A stretch of DNA of 64,000 nucleotides from Methylobacterium sp. AMS5 (GTDB lineage: Bacteria > Pseudomonadota > Alphaproteobacteria > Rhizobiales > Beijerinckiaceae): assembly GCF_001542815.1 (NCBI RefSeq), contig NZ_CP006992.1:2733501-2797500 (forward strand). Reading direction: 5' to 3'. The position numbers were made by a program, and so were the translations under genes. The notes under the pieces are model-generated. The model was not told the origin of the DNA. It was given only the letters and a program-made list of their open reading frames with translations, and made no database searches. Positions 54,250 through 62,685 of this stretch are shown here, piece after piece (the first letter of the stretch is position 1; each line of letters begins with the position of its first letter).

Positions 54250-55007
54250 CGCGCACCGCACTCGCCATCTCGCCGCATCTCGACGATGCAGTCTTCTCGG
54301 CCGGCGGCACGCTGGCGCGGCTCGCCGCGCAGGGCTGGCAGGTCGTCATGGCGACGATCTTCACGGCATCGGTGAGAGACCCGCGCGGCTTCGCCCTCGC
54401 GTGCCAACTCGACAAGGGGTTGGCGCCGGAGGTCGATTACATGGCCCTGCGCCGCGAGGAGGATCGCGCGGCGGCCCGTGCGCTCGGCCTCGATGAGCCG
54501 GTCCACCTGCCGTTCCGGGAGGCGCCGCATCGCGGCTACGCGTCGGCGCCGGAATTGTTCGCCGAGCTTGCCCCCGACGACCGGATCGGCGCCAACCTCG
54601 CCGACGCGTTCGAGCGACTGGTGGCCGATACCGGGCCGGACCTGATCCTCGCGCCTCAGGCCGTCGGCGGCCATGTCGATCACGTGCAGGTCGTGCGCGC
54701 CTTCCGCGCCGCGCAGCCGCCCCTGCCGGTACTGTGGTGGCGTGACTTCCCCTACACGGTGCGCAGCACCGAGCCGAAAGAGCCGCTGCGGGCGATCTTC
54801 GAGCATTGGCCCGAACAGGTCGTGCGCCTCGATTCCGATGCCGAGCACCGCAAGGCGCAAGCCTGCGCCGCCTACGGCTCGCAGATCGGCTTCCAGTTCG
54901 GCGGGCTGGAGGGATTGCGTACGCGCCTCGCCGCCGAGAACGGCGTCGAACGCTTCCGCTTGCAGGGCCGGGTGCCGCCGGATCTGCGCGATGCCGGCTT
55001 CGCCTGA
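54246..55007 (+). CDS. PIG-L/LmbE family deacetylase
   Basis: A 253-residue zinc-dependent N-deacetylase starting with GTG overlapping the glycosyltransferase stop (GTGA). The zinc and catalytic motif is SPHLDDAVFSAGG (H11, D13, D14), with the second site GGHVDHVQVV (H143, D145, H146). The family removes acetyl groups from GlcNAc-containing molecules such as GlcNAc-inositol (MshB) or GlcNAc-phosphatidylinositol. Direct coupling to the glycosyltransferase suggests it acts on that product. Its last 17 bases overlap the next gene. Confidence 0.92.
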   Translation: MTRTALAISPHLDDAVFSAGGTLARLAAQGWQVVMATIFTASVRDPRGFALACQLDKGLAPEVDYMALRREEDRAAARALGLDEPVHLPFREAPHRGYASAPELFAELAPDDRIGANLADAFERLVADTGPDLILAPQAVGGHVDHVQVVRAFRAAQPPLPVLWWRDFPYTVRSTEPKEPLRAIFEHWPEQVVRLDSDAEHRKAQACAAYGSQIGFQFGGLEGLRTRLAAENGVERFRLQGRVPPDLRDAGFA

Positions 55008-55617
55008 CGCGCCCAAGAGCCTGCGCGAACCCGCCCTTCTCGAGGAGCGCCGGGCGATGGCCGACGCGCCGCATGTCCGGCCGCTGCGCGCCTTCGCCCG
55101 CATGATCGCCGCCGAGCGCGGCGCGGCCGTACCCGATCCCGATCCGCTCGACGGCGGTGTGGAGGCGCGGCTGCTCCTGCTGCTCGAGACACCGGGCCCC
55201 TCGATCGGCTGCACCGGCTTCGTCTCCCGCGACAACCCGACCGGCACCGCCGCCAACCTGTTCCGCTTCCTGGCCGAGGCCGGGATCGCGCGGCGGGACA
55301 CGCTGATCTGGAACGCGGTACCCTGGGTGATCCACGCGCCCGGCGCACTCAACCGCGCGCCCCGCCGATCGGAAGCGAGCGCCGCCGCGCCATACTTCGC
55401 GCCGCTCCTTGCTCTGCTGCCGCGGCTCGCCGTGGTCGTCCCGGCCGGGCGCTTCGCGCGCGAGGCCTCGGCGCCGCTCTCTGCCCTTTGCCCGTCGCTG
55501 CCGGTGGTGGCGATTCCCCATCCGAGCCCGACCTATGTCTGCACCGCGCCCTCCGTGCGCGAGCGCATCCTGACGGGCTTGGCAGAGGCGGCCGCGCATC
55601 TCGCTGCGGCGCCGTGA
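54991..55617 (+). CDS. Uracil-DNA glycosylase superfamily protein
   Basis: A 208-residue protein whose ATG lies 17 bases before the PIG-L stop. LLLLLETPGPSIGCTGFVSR is the strand and loop where uracil-DNA glycosylases hold the base (compare GEAPG), TLIWNAVPWVIH the following motif, and IPHPSPTYV the C-terminal HPSP motif of family-4/5-like enzymes. The N-terminal four-cysteine iron-sulfur site of family 4 is absent. A repair enzyme is unusual in a natural-product operon; it could be a moonlighting member or just a transcriptional passenger. Confidence 0.8.
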   Translation: MPASPDAPKSLREPALLEERRAMADAPHVRPLRAFARMIAAERGAAVPDPDPLDGGVEARLLLLLETPGPSIGCTGFVSRDNPTGTAANLFRFLAEAGIARRDTLIWNAVPWVIHAPGALNRAPRRSEASAAAPYFAPLLALLPRLAVVVPAGRFAREASAPLSALCPSLPVVAIPHPSPTYVCTAPSVRERILTGLAEAAAHLAAAP

Positions 55618-55804
55618 CCGTCCGGATGCCGCGATTTCAGCCGCATTCCCGGTGCAGGGCATCCCCGTGCCGGCGGCCCTTCGCTGGCCTTTGGCGGTCG
55701 AAGCCCCTAAATGCCGCGGGGGCGGTTCGGGATCGACACCGCCCGGGACGACCCGCGCCGGATACACCCTGCGGTCGACCAGCGGAGGCGGATACCGTTC
55801 TCAC

Positions 55805-56860
55805 ATGAAACCTGCCGGGAAGCACAGGATGGTCACGGAGGCCGAGCCGGCCGACGCGGACCGAGAGGCTGATGCCGGATCGAAGCACGCGTCGAAGCGC
55901 GGGCGCTATGCCTGGATCGGCACGATCGCCAGCCTCATCCTCATCGTCGCCTCGCTCGGCGTTCTGTGGAAGCTCTCGGCAGAGATCAGTTGGGCCGCGC
56001 TGCAGGCGGCCTTCACCGCGGTGGCCGCGACACAGCTCAGCGAAGCCTTCCTGTTCGTGGCGGTCAGCTACCTGTTCCTGACCTGCTACGACGCGCTCGC
56101 CCTGCGCCAGCTCCGGATCAAGCTGCCTTACCGCATTACGGCGCTCGCCTCCTTCACGAGCTACGCCGTGAGTTTCACCCTCGGCTTCCCGCTCATCACC
56201 GCGGCGACGATCCGCTACTGGATCTACTCGAAGCGCGGGTTGTCGGCGGCCAAGATCGCCGCGCTCACGGTGATCGCCGGCTTCACCTTCTGGCTCGGCA
56301 TGGGCGTGGTGCTCGGCTTCAGCCTCATCATCGAGGCGGGCCAGCTCGCGAGCCTCACCTTCAAGAGCATCGGCGTCAACACCACCGCGCGCCTCAATCA
56401 GATCCTCGGCTTCGGCACGCTCGGGCTCGTGCTCGGCTATCTCGCCTGGGTCTCGGTGAAGCGGCGCTACATCAAGGTGCGCCACTGGCAGCTCGAATTG
56501 CCGGGCGCCACGGTGTCGTTCAGCCAGATGGTGGTCGGCATCGGCGATGTCTGCGCGGCGGCCGCCGTGCTGTACATGCTGATGCCCGAGGGCATGAACC
56601 TCCCCTTCACGACCTTCCTGGCGATCTACGTGCTGGCCGCCATGCTCGGCATCGCCTCCAACGCGCCGGGCGGCATCGGCGTGTTCGAAGCGACGATCCT
56701 GCTCGCCCTGTCCTACCTGCCGCGCGAGTCGGTGCTCGGCTCGCTGCTGCTGTTCCGGGTTTGCTACTACCTCGTTCCCTTCGCTCTCGCTTTGGTGATG
56801 CTCGGCATCTACGAGGGGATGCAGCGGCTGCGGCGTCGGGCGCCCGCGAACGACCCGTGA
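55805..56860 (+). CDS. Lysylphosphatidylglycerol synthase-type membrane domain protein (UPF0104)
   Basis: A 351-residue membrane protein with about eight hydrophobic segments after a charged N-terminus: YAWIGTIASLILIVASLGVL, SEAFLFVAVSYLFLTCYDAL, SYAVSFTLGFPLI, VIAGFTFWLGMGVVLGFSLI, ILGFGTLGLVLGYLAW, then SNAPGGIGVFEATILLALSYL, which is the conserved LPG-synthase/flippase motif. The family flips or modifies lipids in the inner membrane. ATGs at 55805 and 55829 are both possible starts. It follows the uracil-glycosylase-like gene by 187 bases and is probably not part of the cluster. Confidence 0.85.
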   Translation: MKPAGKHRMVTEAEPADADREADAGSKHASKRGRYAWIGTIASLILIVASLGVLWKLSAEISWAALQAAFTAVAATQLSEAFLFVAVSYLFLTCYDALALRQLRIKLPYRITALASFTSYAVSFTLGFPLITAATIRYWIYSKRGLSAAKIAALTVIAGFTFWLGMGVVLGFSLIIEAGQLASLTFKSIGVNTTARLNQILGFGTLGLVLGYLAWVSVKRRYIKVRHWQLELPGATVSFSQMVVGIGDVCAAAAVLYMLMPEGMNLPFTTFLAIYVLAAMLGIASNAPGGIGVFEATILLALSYLPRESVLGSLLLFRVCYYLVPFALALVMLGIYEGMQRLRRRAPANDP

Positions 56861-56883
56861 TCCGGCCGGTTCTCTAGCCCTGC

Positions 56884-58176
56884 ATGTCGAGCAATCCGGC
56901 CCGCCCCCTATGGCTCGGCGTCACCCTGGCCGTGGCCGTGATTGTTTTCGCGGAAGCGGTCGGCGGCACGGTCGACACGGCCCTGATCGTCTCCGCCAGC
57001 CTTGCCCTCCTCATCGGCGGGCTCCTCGGGCGCCGCGGGCAGGGGCCGGTTCTCCAGCAGTCCGAGGTGGGCCCGCCGCGCCGCCACACCATCGCCGAGG
57101 CGCTGCTGGCGAACATCCCCGATCCCGTCATCCTGGTCGATCGCCGGGTGGTGGTGATGGAGGCCAACCCAGCCGCCCGGCGGCTCCTGCCGGGGCTCAA
57201 GCTCCGCCATCCGCTCTCCTTCTCCCTGCGCGCGCCCGACGTGCTCGATGGCATCGAGGAAGTGCTGCGCACCGGCTCGGCCGTCCGGACCGAGTACGCG
57301 ACCCGCGTGCCGACCGAGCGCGCCTTCGAGGTGCAGATCGGTGCCCTGCCGATGTCCGACATGCCCGGCGGTGGCGAGGCCAACGTCGTGCTGTTCCTGC
57401 GTGACCTCACCGAGGCGCGTCGCCTCGAGGCGATGCGGGTCGATTTCGTCGCCAATGCCAGCCACGAACTGCGCACGCCGCTCGCCGCCCTTCTCGGCTT
57501 CATCGAAACTCTTCAGGGCCCCGCCCGAGACGACGCCCGCGCCCGCGAGCAGTTCCTCGGTATCATGCGTAGCCAGGCCCAGCGCATGACCGGGCTGATC
57601 GACGACCTGCTCTCGCTCTCCCGCATCGAGCTGCACGAGCACGTCGTGCCGACCCGGATGGTCGATCTCGGGCGCATCGCCCGCCGGATGGTCGACATGC
57701 AGGCGCCGCTCGCCCTCAAGCGCGGCGTCGCGTTGAGCGTCGAGCGGCCCGACATCCCGCTCCCGGTTCTCGGGGATCGCGATGAGTTGCTGCGCGTCAT
57801 CGAGAACCTCGTCGAGAACGCGGTGAAGTATGGCGGCAGCGGTGGCGTGGTGGTCGTGTCGCTCCACCGCGTCGAGGGGGTGGACGAGTGCGGGGCCCGG
57901 ATCGAGCTGCGGGTGCGCGACGAGGGGCCGGGCATCGCGGCCGAGCATATCCCGAGGCTGACCGAGCGCTTCTACCGCGTCGATACGGCGTCGAGCCGGC
58001 AGCAGGGCGGAACCGGTCTCGGGCTCGCCATCGTCAAGCACACGCTCAAGCGCCACCGGGGCAAGCTCATCATCGAGAGCGAACCCGGGCATGGCACCAC
58101 AGTGCGGGTGAGCCTGCCGGAGCATCGACCCGACACCAAGGGAGCGATGCCGGACGAGGTGCCCGTACGGGATTAG
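56884..58176 (+). CDS. phoR: PhoR-type sensor histidine kinase
   Basis: A 430-residue kinase. Two membrane segments at the N-terminus (residues 10-48), a PAS domain from about residue 70 (ALLANIPDPVILVDRRVVVM), then HisKA with the phosphorylated His194 in VANASHELRTPLAALLGFIETL. The ATP domain has N box RVIENLVENAVKYGG, G1 DEGPGIAAEHIPRLTERFYR and G2 GGTGLGLAIVKH. Sequence and size match PhoR, which senses phosphate with PhoB. The response regulator and pst genes are not adjacent, so the partner must be elsewhere. It starts 24 bases after the previous stop. Confidence 0.87.
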   Translation: MSSNPARPLWLGVTLAVAVIVFAEAVGGTVDTALIVSASLALLIGGLLGRRGQGPVLQQSEVGPPRRHTIAEALLANIPDPVILVDRRVVVMEANPAARRLLPGLKLRHPLSFSLRAPDVLDGIEEVLRTGSAVRTEYATRVPTERAFEVQIGALPMSDMPGGGEANVVLFLRDLTEARRLEAMRVDFVANASHELRTPLAALLGFIETLQGPARDDARAREQFLGIMRSQAQRMTGLIDDLLSLSRIELHEHVVPTRMVDLGRIARRMVDMQAPLALKRGVALSVERPDIPLPVLGDRDELLRVIENLVENAVKYGGSGGVVVVSLHRVEGVDECGARIELRVRDEGPGIAAEHIPRLTERFYRVDTASSRQQGGTGLGLAIVKHTLKRHRGKLIIESEPGHGTTVRVSLPEHRPDTKGAMPDEVPVRD

Positions 58177-58338
58177 GGGATGACCCTAGGGGAACGGTGC
58201 ACACTCGGCCCCGTTTGCCGGAAAGACTCGTTTGATGCCGTTGCAGCAGCGCGGACATCGACCGACGCGAGACGTGCCGAAAGATGCGGGGAGGCAAAGG
58301 TGCTTTCCGTGCCCTGAACGCCTGAAACGCCCCGCCCC

Positions 58339-58369
58339 TTGACCTTCCCATGATGGGAAGGCCCATCTG
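58339..58369 (+). promoter_or_regulatory. CueR-type operator-promoter of copA
   Basis: -35 TTGACC, then a perfect 9-1-9 palindrome CCTTCCCAT-G-ATGGGAAGG (58343-58361) and a weak -10 CATCTG at a 19-base spacer. A long spacer with a dyad is the mark of MerR-family activation and the palindrome matches known CueR sites. CueR is encoded at the end of the same operon. The start of transcription would fall close to the ATG. Confidence 0.75.
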
Positions 58370-58376
58370 AGGTGGC

Positions 58377-60875
58377 ATGGAACCGATCCTTGAATCCCAC
58401 ACCATGCTGCCCGCGCTCGCCGGCGCCGAGCGGCCGTCCCGCCTGACCCTGCCGGTCGACGGCATGAGCTGCGCCTCCTGCGTCGGACGCGTCGAGCGGT
58501 CGCTCCGCGCGCTGCCCGGCGTGACCGATGTCGCGGTCAACCTCGCCACCGGCCGCGCCAGCCTAGCCCTGCCGGATGGCATGCCACCCTCGCGGGCGGT
58601 CGACGCAGTCCGCGACGCCGGTTACGACGTGCCGGAATCCGTCACCGCCGTCTCCGTCGAGGGGATGAGCTGCGCCTCCTGTGTCGGACGCGTGGAGCGC
58701 GCCCTCATGGCGCTTCCCGGTGCTGTTTCGGCGAGCGTGAACCTCGCCACGGGCCGGGCTGAATTGCACCACGCCGCCGGCACCGTCTCCCTGAGTGATG
58801 TCGAGGCGGCGGTGCGGCAGGCCGGCTACGAACCGCGTGCGCTCGGAGCCGCAGCCGATGTCGCGCACGCGGATCGGCAGGAGCGGGAGGCGGCCGCACT
58901 CCGCCGCGACCTGATCGTCGCCGCCGTGCTGTCGGCCCCCGTTGTCGTCCTCGACATGGGGAGCCATCTGCTGCCGGGCTTCCACCATGCCGTGACCGGC
59001 CTTCTCGGCGCAGGCGGCTTCGCCTGGATGCAGGCGGTGCTCGCGACCCTGGTGCTGGCCGGTCCCGGCCGGCGCTTCTTCCGGCTCGGCCTGCCGAACC
59101 TGCTGCGCGGCCATCCCGACATGAACGCCCTCGTCGCCCTCGGCGCCGGAGCGGCCTACCTCTTTTCCCTGGTCTCGACCGCCGCGCCGTGGTCGCTGCC
59201 GGACGGGTCGGCGCATCTCTATTTCGAGGCGAGCGTCCTCATCGTCACGCTGATCCTGCTCGGCCGCACCCTGGAGGCCCGCGCCAAGGGCCGGGCCGGC
59301 GCGGCGATCGCGCGGCTGATCGACCTCTCGCCCAAGACGGCGCGGCTTGTGGAGGGCGCGACCGAGCGCGAGGTGCCGGCCGCCGACCTCAGGATCGGCG
59401 ACCGGGTGCGCGTGCGCCCCGGCGAGCGCGTGCCGGCGGACGGCCTCGTCGCGTCGGGCTCCTCCTTCGTCGATGAGAGCATGATCACCGGCGAGCCGGT
59501 GCCGGTGGAGAAGGGCAGCGGCGCCCGAGTCGTCGGCGGCACCCTCAACACCACCGGCAGCTTCGACTTCACGGTGGACCGCACCGGTGCCGACACCGCG
59601 TTGGCGCGGATCGTGCGGATGGTCGAGGAGGCGCAAGGCGGTAAGCTGCCGATCCAGGCGCTGGTGGACCGGGTCACCCTGTGGTTCGTGCCCGCCGTGA
59701 TCGCCATCGCCGTGCTGACCTTCCTCGCTTGGCTCGTCCTCGGGCCTTCGCCGGCGCTCGGTCATGCCCTGGTCGCGGGGATCTCCGTGCTCATCATCGC
59801 CTGCCCCTGCGCCATGGGGCTGGCGACGCCGGTCTCGATCATGGTCGGTACCGGCCGGGCGGCGGAACGGGGCGTGCTGTTCCGTCAGGGCGCCGCGCTG
59901 CAGGCGCTGCGGGACGCCCGCGTCATCGCCCTCGACAAGACCGGCACGCTGACCGAGGGTCGTCCGCGCCTGACCGATCTCGTCACCGCGCCCGGCTTCT
60001 CCCGAGCGAGCGTGCTGGCGCTTGCAGGCGCCGTCGAGGCCCGCTCCGAGCATCCGGTCGCCCGCGCCATCGCCGCGTCGGCGCGGGACGCTGGGGCACC
60101 GCCCGAGGCCGAAGCGTTCGAGGCGGTGCCGGGCCACGGCGTCTCGGCCCTGGTCGAGGCACGGGCGGTGGCGCTCGGCAACCGCCGCTACATGGAACGG
60201 CTCGGCGTGACGACCGGGGCGCTCGAAAGCGAGGCGGCCCGTCTCGCTCAAGAGGGAAAGAGCCCGATCTTCGCCGCCGTGGATGGCCGGCTCGCGGCGC
60301 TCGTTGCGGTGGCCGATCCGGTCAAGCCGGAGGCGCGCGCGGCCCTCGATGCCCTGCGCGCCCGCGGCCTCACCGTGGCGATGCTGACGGGGGATGCCCG
60401 CGTCACCGCAGAGGCGGTCGCCCGGTCGCTCGGCATCACCGAAGTCGAGGCCGAGGTGCTGCCCGAGGGCAAGGTCGCGGCCCTGCGCCGCTTGCGCGAG
60501 GCCCACGGCCCGGTCGCCTTCGTCGGCGACGGCATCAACGACGCGCCCGCTCTGGCGGAGGCCGATATCGGCATCGCCATCGGTACCGGCACCGACATCG
60601 CGGTGGAGAGTGCCGACGTGGTGCTGATGTCCGGTGCGCTCACCGGGCTGGTCGAGGCCGTTGTCCTGTCGCGGGCGACGCTCGCGAACATTCGCCAGAA
60701 CCTTTTCTGGGCGTTTGCCTACAACGCGGCGCTGATCCCCGTCGCCGCCGGCGTGCTGACGATTGTCGGCGGTCCGCAGCTCTCGCCGGTCCTGGCGGCC
60801 GGGGCGATGGCGCTCTCCAGCGTCTTCGTCGTCGGCAACGCGCTGCGCCTCAAGCGGGCGGGGGGCACCCCATGA
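58377..60875 (+). CDS. copA: Copper-exporting P-type ATPase with two metal-binding domains
   Basis: An 832-residue P1B ATPase that pumps Cu(I) out of the cytosol. Two N-terminal heavy-metal-associated domains carry GMSCASC (C32/C35 and C99/C102). The membrane domain has the copper-type CPC motif (476-478 in [13 protein letters not shown]); the actuator has [16 protein letters not shown] and the phosphorylated aspartate is D520 in [18 protein letters not shown] and [20 protein letters not shown] complete the ATP domain. The ATG at 58377 is only about 7 bases after the predicted -10, so the message may be leaderless; the ATG at 58404 is an alternative start. Confidence 0.95.
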   Translation: MEPILESHTMLPALAGAERPSRLTLPVDGMSCASCVGRVERSLRALPGVTDVAVNLATGRASLALPDGMPPSRAVDAVRDAGYDVPESVTAVSVEGMSCASCVGRVERALMALPGAVSASVNLATGRAELHHAAGTVSLSDVEAAVRQAGYEPRALGAAADVAHADRQEREAAALRRDLIVAAVLSAPVVVLDMGSHLLPGFHHAVTGLLGAGGFAWMQAVLATLVLAGPGRRFFRLGLPNLLRGHPDMNALVALGAGAAYLFSLVSTAAPWSLPDGSAHLYFEASVLIVTLILLGRTLEARAKGRAGAAIARLIDLSPKTARLVEGATEREVPAADLRIGDRVRVRPGERVPADGLVASGSSFVDESMITGEPVPVEKGSGARVVGGTLNTTGSFDFTVDRTGADTALARIVRMVEEAQGGKLPIQALVDRVTLWFVPAVIAIAVLTFLAWLVLGPSPALGHALVAGISVLIIACPCAMGLATPVSIMVGTGRAAERGVLFRQGAALQALRDARVIALDKTGTLTEGRPRLTDLVTAPGFSRASVLALAGAVEARSEHPVARAIAASARDAGAPPEAEAFEAVPGHGVSALVEARAVALGNRRYMERLGVTTGALESEAARLAQEGKSPIFAAVDGRLAALVAVADPVKPEARAALDALRARGLTVAMLTGDARVTAEAVARSLGITEVEAEVLPEGKVAALRRLREAHGPVAFVGDGINDAPALAEADIGIAIGTGTDIAVESADVVLMSGALTGLVEAVVLSRATLANIRQNLFWAFAYNAALIPVAAGVLTIVGGPQLSPVLAAGAMALSSVFVVGNALRLKRAGGTP

Positions 60876-61336
60876 GCACGCCCTCCGTCACCATTGGCAA
60901 GGCGTCCCGTGCGACCGGCGTTTCGGCCAAGATGATCCGCTACTACGAGGAGACGGGCCTGCTCGGCCCCGCAGGACGGACCGCCGCCGGCTACCGCGTG
61001 TATAGCGAGGCCGACCTGCACGCGCTCCGCTTCGTGCGCCGCGCCCGCGACCTCGGATTCTCGATGCGGGAGATCGCCGACCTGCTCGCACTCTGGCAAG
61101 ACCGCTCCCGAGCCAGCGGCGCCGTGAAGGCGGTGGCGCTCGGCCATGTCGCCGACCTGCGCCGCCGCATCGGCGAATTGGAGGCGATGGCCCGGACCCT
61201 CGAACATCTTGCCGAACGCTGTTGCGGCGACGACCGGCCGGACTGCCCGATCCTCGACGATCTGGCGGGAGGCGAGGGGGCCGCTTCCACGGAGGCCGGC
61301 GCGGCACGATTGCAACGAGTACGAAGGCAAGGGTGA
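60872..61336 (+). CDS. cueR: MerR-family copper-responsive regulator
   Basis: A 154-residue MerR regulator. [20 protein letters not shown] and [20 protein letters not shown] make the winged HTH; the dimer coiled coil follows ([22 protein letters not shown]). The metal loop has C117/C118 and C125 in [11 protein letters not shown], with the 8-residue C-to-C spacing of CueR. It is coupled to copA (ATGA) and should activate copA through the long-spacer dyad upstream, forming a feedback loop. Confidence 0.93.
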   Translation: MSTPSVTIGKASRATGVSAKMIRYYEETGLLGPAGRTAAGYRVYSEADLHALRFVRRARDLGFSMREIADLLALWQDRSRASGAVKAVALGHVADLRRRIGELEAMARTLEHLAERCCGDDRPDCPILDDLAGGEGAASTEAGAARLQRVRRQG

Positions 61337-61422
61337 TCGCTTTCGGACGATCTCCCTCAGGCTTGGCCGTTGACCCCGTGTTGGCCTTCTGCTTGCTGGA
61401 ACCCTCCGAAAAGGTTGGATCC

Positions 61423-62589
61423 ATGCCCGTCATCGACCGCATCGCCGATCTCTCGGACGAGATCACTGCCTGGCGGCACGATCTCCATGCCCATCCGGAG
61501 CTTCAGTACGACGTTCACCGCACCGCCGGTTTCGTGGCGGACAAGCTGCGCGCCTTCGGCTGCGACGAGGTCGTCACCGGCGTCGGGCGCACCGGCGTCG
61601 TCGGGGTGATCCGCGGGCGCGCGCATGGCTCCAACCGCGCGATCGGCCTGCGCGCCGACATGGACGCCTTGCCGATCCAGGAGATCCGCGACCTTCCCTA
61701 CCGCTCGACCGTGCCGGGCAAGATGCACGCCTGCGGCCATGATGGGCACACCGCCATGCTGCTCGGCGCCGCGAAATACCTCGCCGAGACCCGCGACTTC
61801 GACGGCCGCGCGGTACTGATCTTCCAGCCGGCCGAGGAGGGCGGCGGCGGCGGCGAGGCGATGGTGCAGGACGGGATGATGGAGCGCTTCGGCGTCGAAT
61901 CGGTCTACGGCCTGCACAACATCCCCGGCCAGCCGCTCGGCACCTTCGCGATCCGTCCCGGCCCGATCATGGCCTCCACCGACCGTTTCACGATTCTGAT
62001 CGAGGGCAGGGGCGGGCACGCGGCCCTGCCGCAGGCGGCGGTCGATACGGTGCTGGTCGGGAGCCACATCGTCGTCGCCCTGCAATCCATCGTCGCCCGC
62101 AACATCGATCCGCTCGACTCAGGCGTCGTCTCCGTCTGCGCGGTCGATGCGGGCGAGGCCTTCAACGTGCTACCGCAGACGGCGGAGCTGCGCGGCACGA
62201 TGCGGGCGCTGACGCCGGCCGTACGCGACCTGATGCGCGAACGGCTCGCGACGATTGCGGAGAATGTCGCCGTGGCCTTCGGCGCGCGGGCAAGCGTCGA
62301 CTTCGCCAGCGGCTACCCGGCGACCGAGAACCACCCGGCCGAGACCGACTTCATGGCCGATGTCGCCGCGCAGGTCGTGGGCGAGGATCGTGTGGAGCGG
62401 GACGTGGCGCCGATGATGGCGGCCGAGGATTTCTCCTACATGCTGGCTCACCGGCCCGGCGCCTACATCTTCATGGGCAATGGGCCCTCCGCCGGCCTCC
62501 ATCACCCGGAATACGACTTCAGCGACGCCGCCATCCCCTACGGTGCCTCGCTCTGGGCGCGGATCATCGAGACGGGTCTGCCCGCTTGA
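61423..62589 (+). CDS. M20 family amidohydrolase (hippurate/N-acyl-amino acid type)
   Basis: A 388-residue zinc or manganese peptidase-like enzyme that removes acyl groups from amino acids. Motifs: WRHDLHAHPELQYDVHRT at the N-terminus, GLRADMDALPIQE, MHACGHDGHTAMLLGAA with metal ligands Cys and His, QPAEEGGGGGEAMVQDG with the catalytic Glu, and the dimer domain from GPIMASTDRFTILIEGRGGH. HHPEYDF near the end supplies the last ligand. It follows cueR by 86 bases but has no copper link. The specific acyl-amino acid is unknown. Confidence 0.92.
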   Translation: MPVIDRIADLSDEITAWRHDLHAHPELQYDVHRTAGFVADKLRAFGCDEVVTGVGRTGVVGVIRGRAHGSNRAIGLRADMDALPIQEIRDLPYRSTVPGKMHACGHDGHTAMLLGAAKYLAETRDFDGRAVLIFQPAEEGGGGGEAMVQDGMMERFGVESVYGLHNIPGQPLGTFAIRPGPIMASTDRFTILIEGRGGHAALPQAAVDTVLVGSHIVVALQSIVARNIDPLDSGVVSVCAVDAGEAFNVLPQTAELRGTMRALTPAVRDLMRERLATIAENVAVAFGARASVDFASGYPATENHPAETDFMADVAAQVVGEDRVERDVAPMMAAEDFSYMLAHRPGAYIFMGNGPSAGLHHPEYDFSDAAIPYGASLWARIIETGLPA

Positions 62590-62685
62590 GAGCGGCCAGT
62601 GCGAGAGCGGAGTGTTCTGTGATCGATGGGGCCGCGGCCCATCCCGTGATCGCGTATCCTGCGGGGTCTCAACGGAGTGGACGCC

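Noticed and set aside
58173..58400. A minus-strand gene opposite the copA promoter
   Set aside because: It would read through the CueR operator and has no conserved features.
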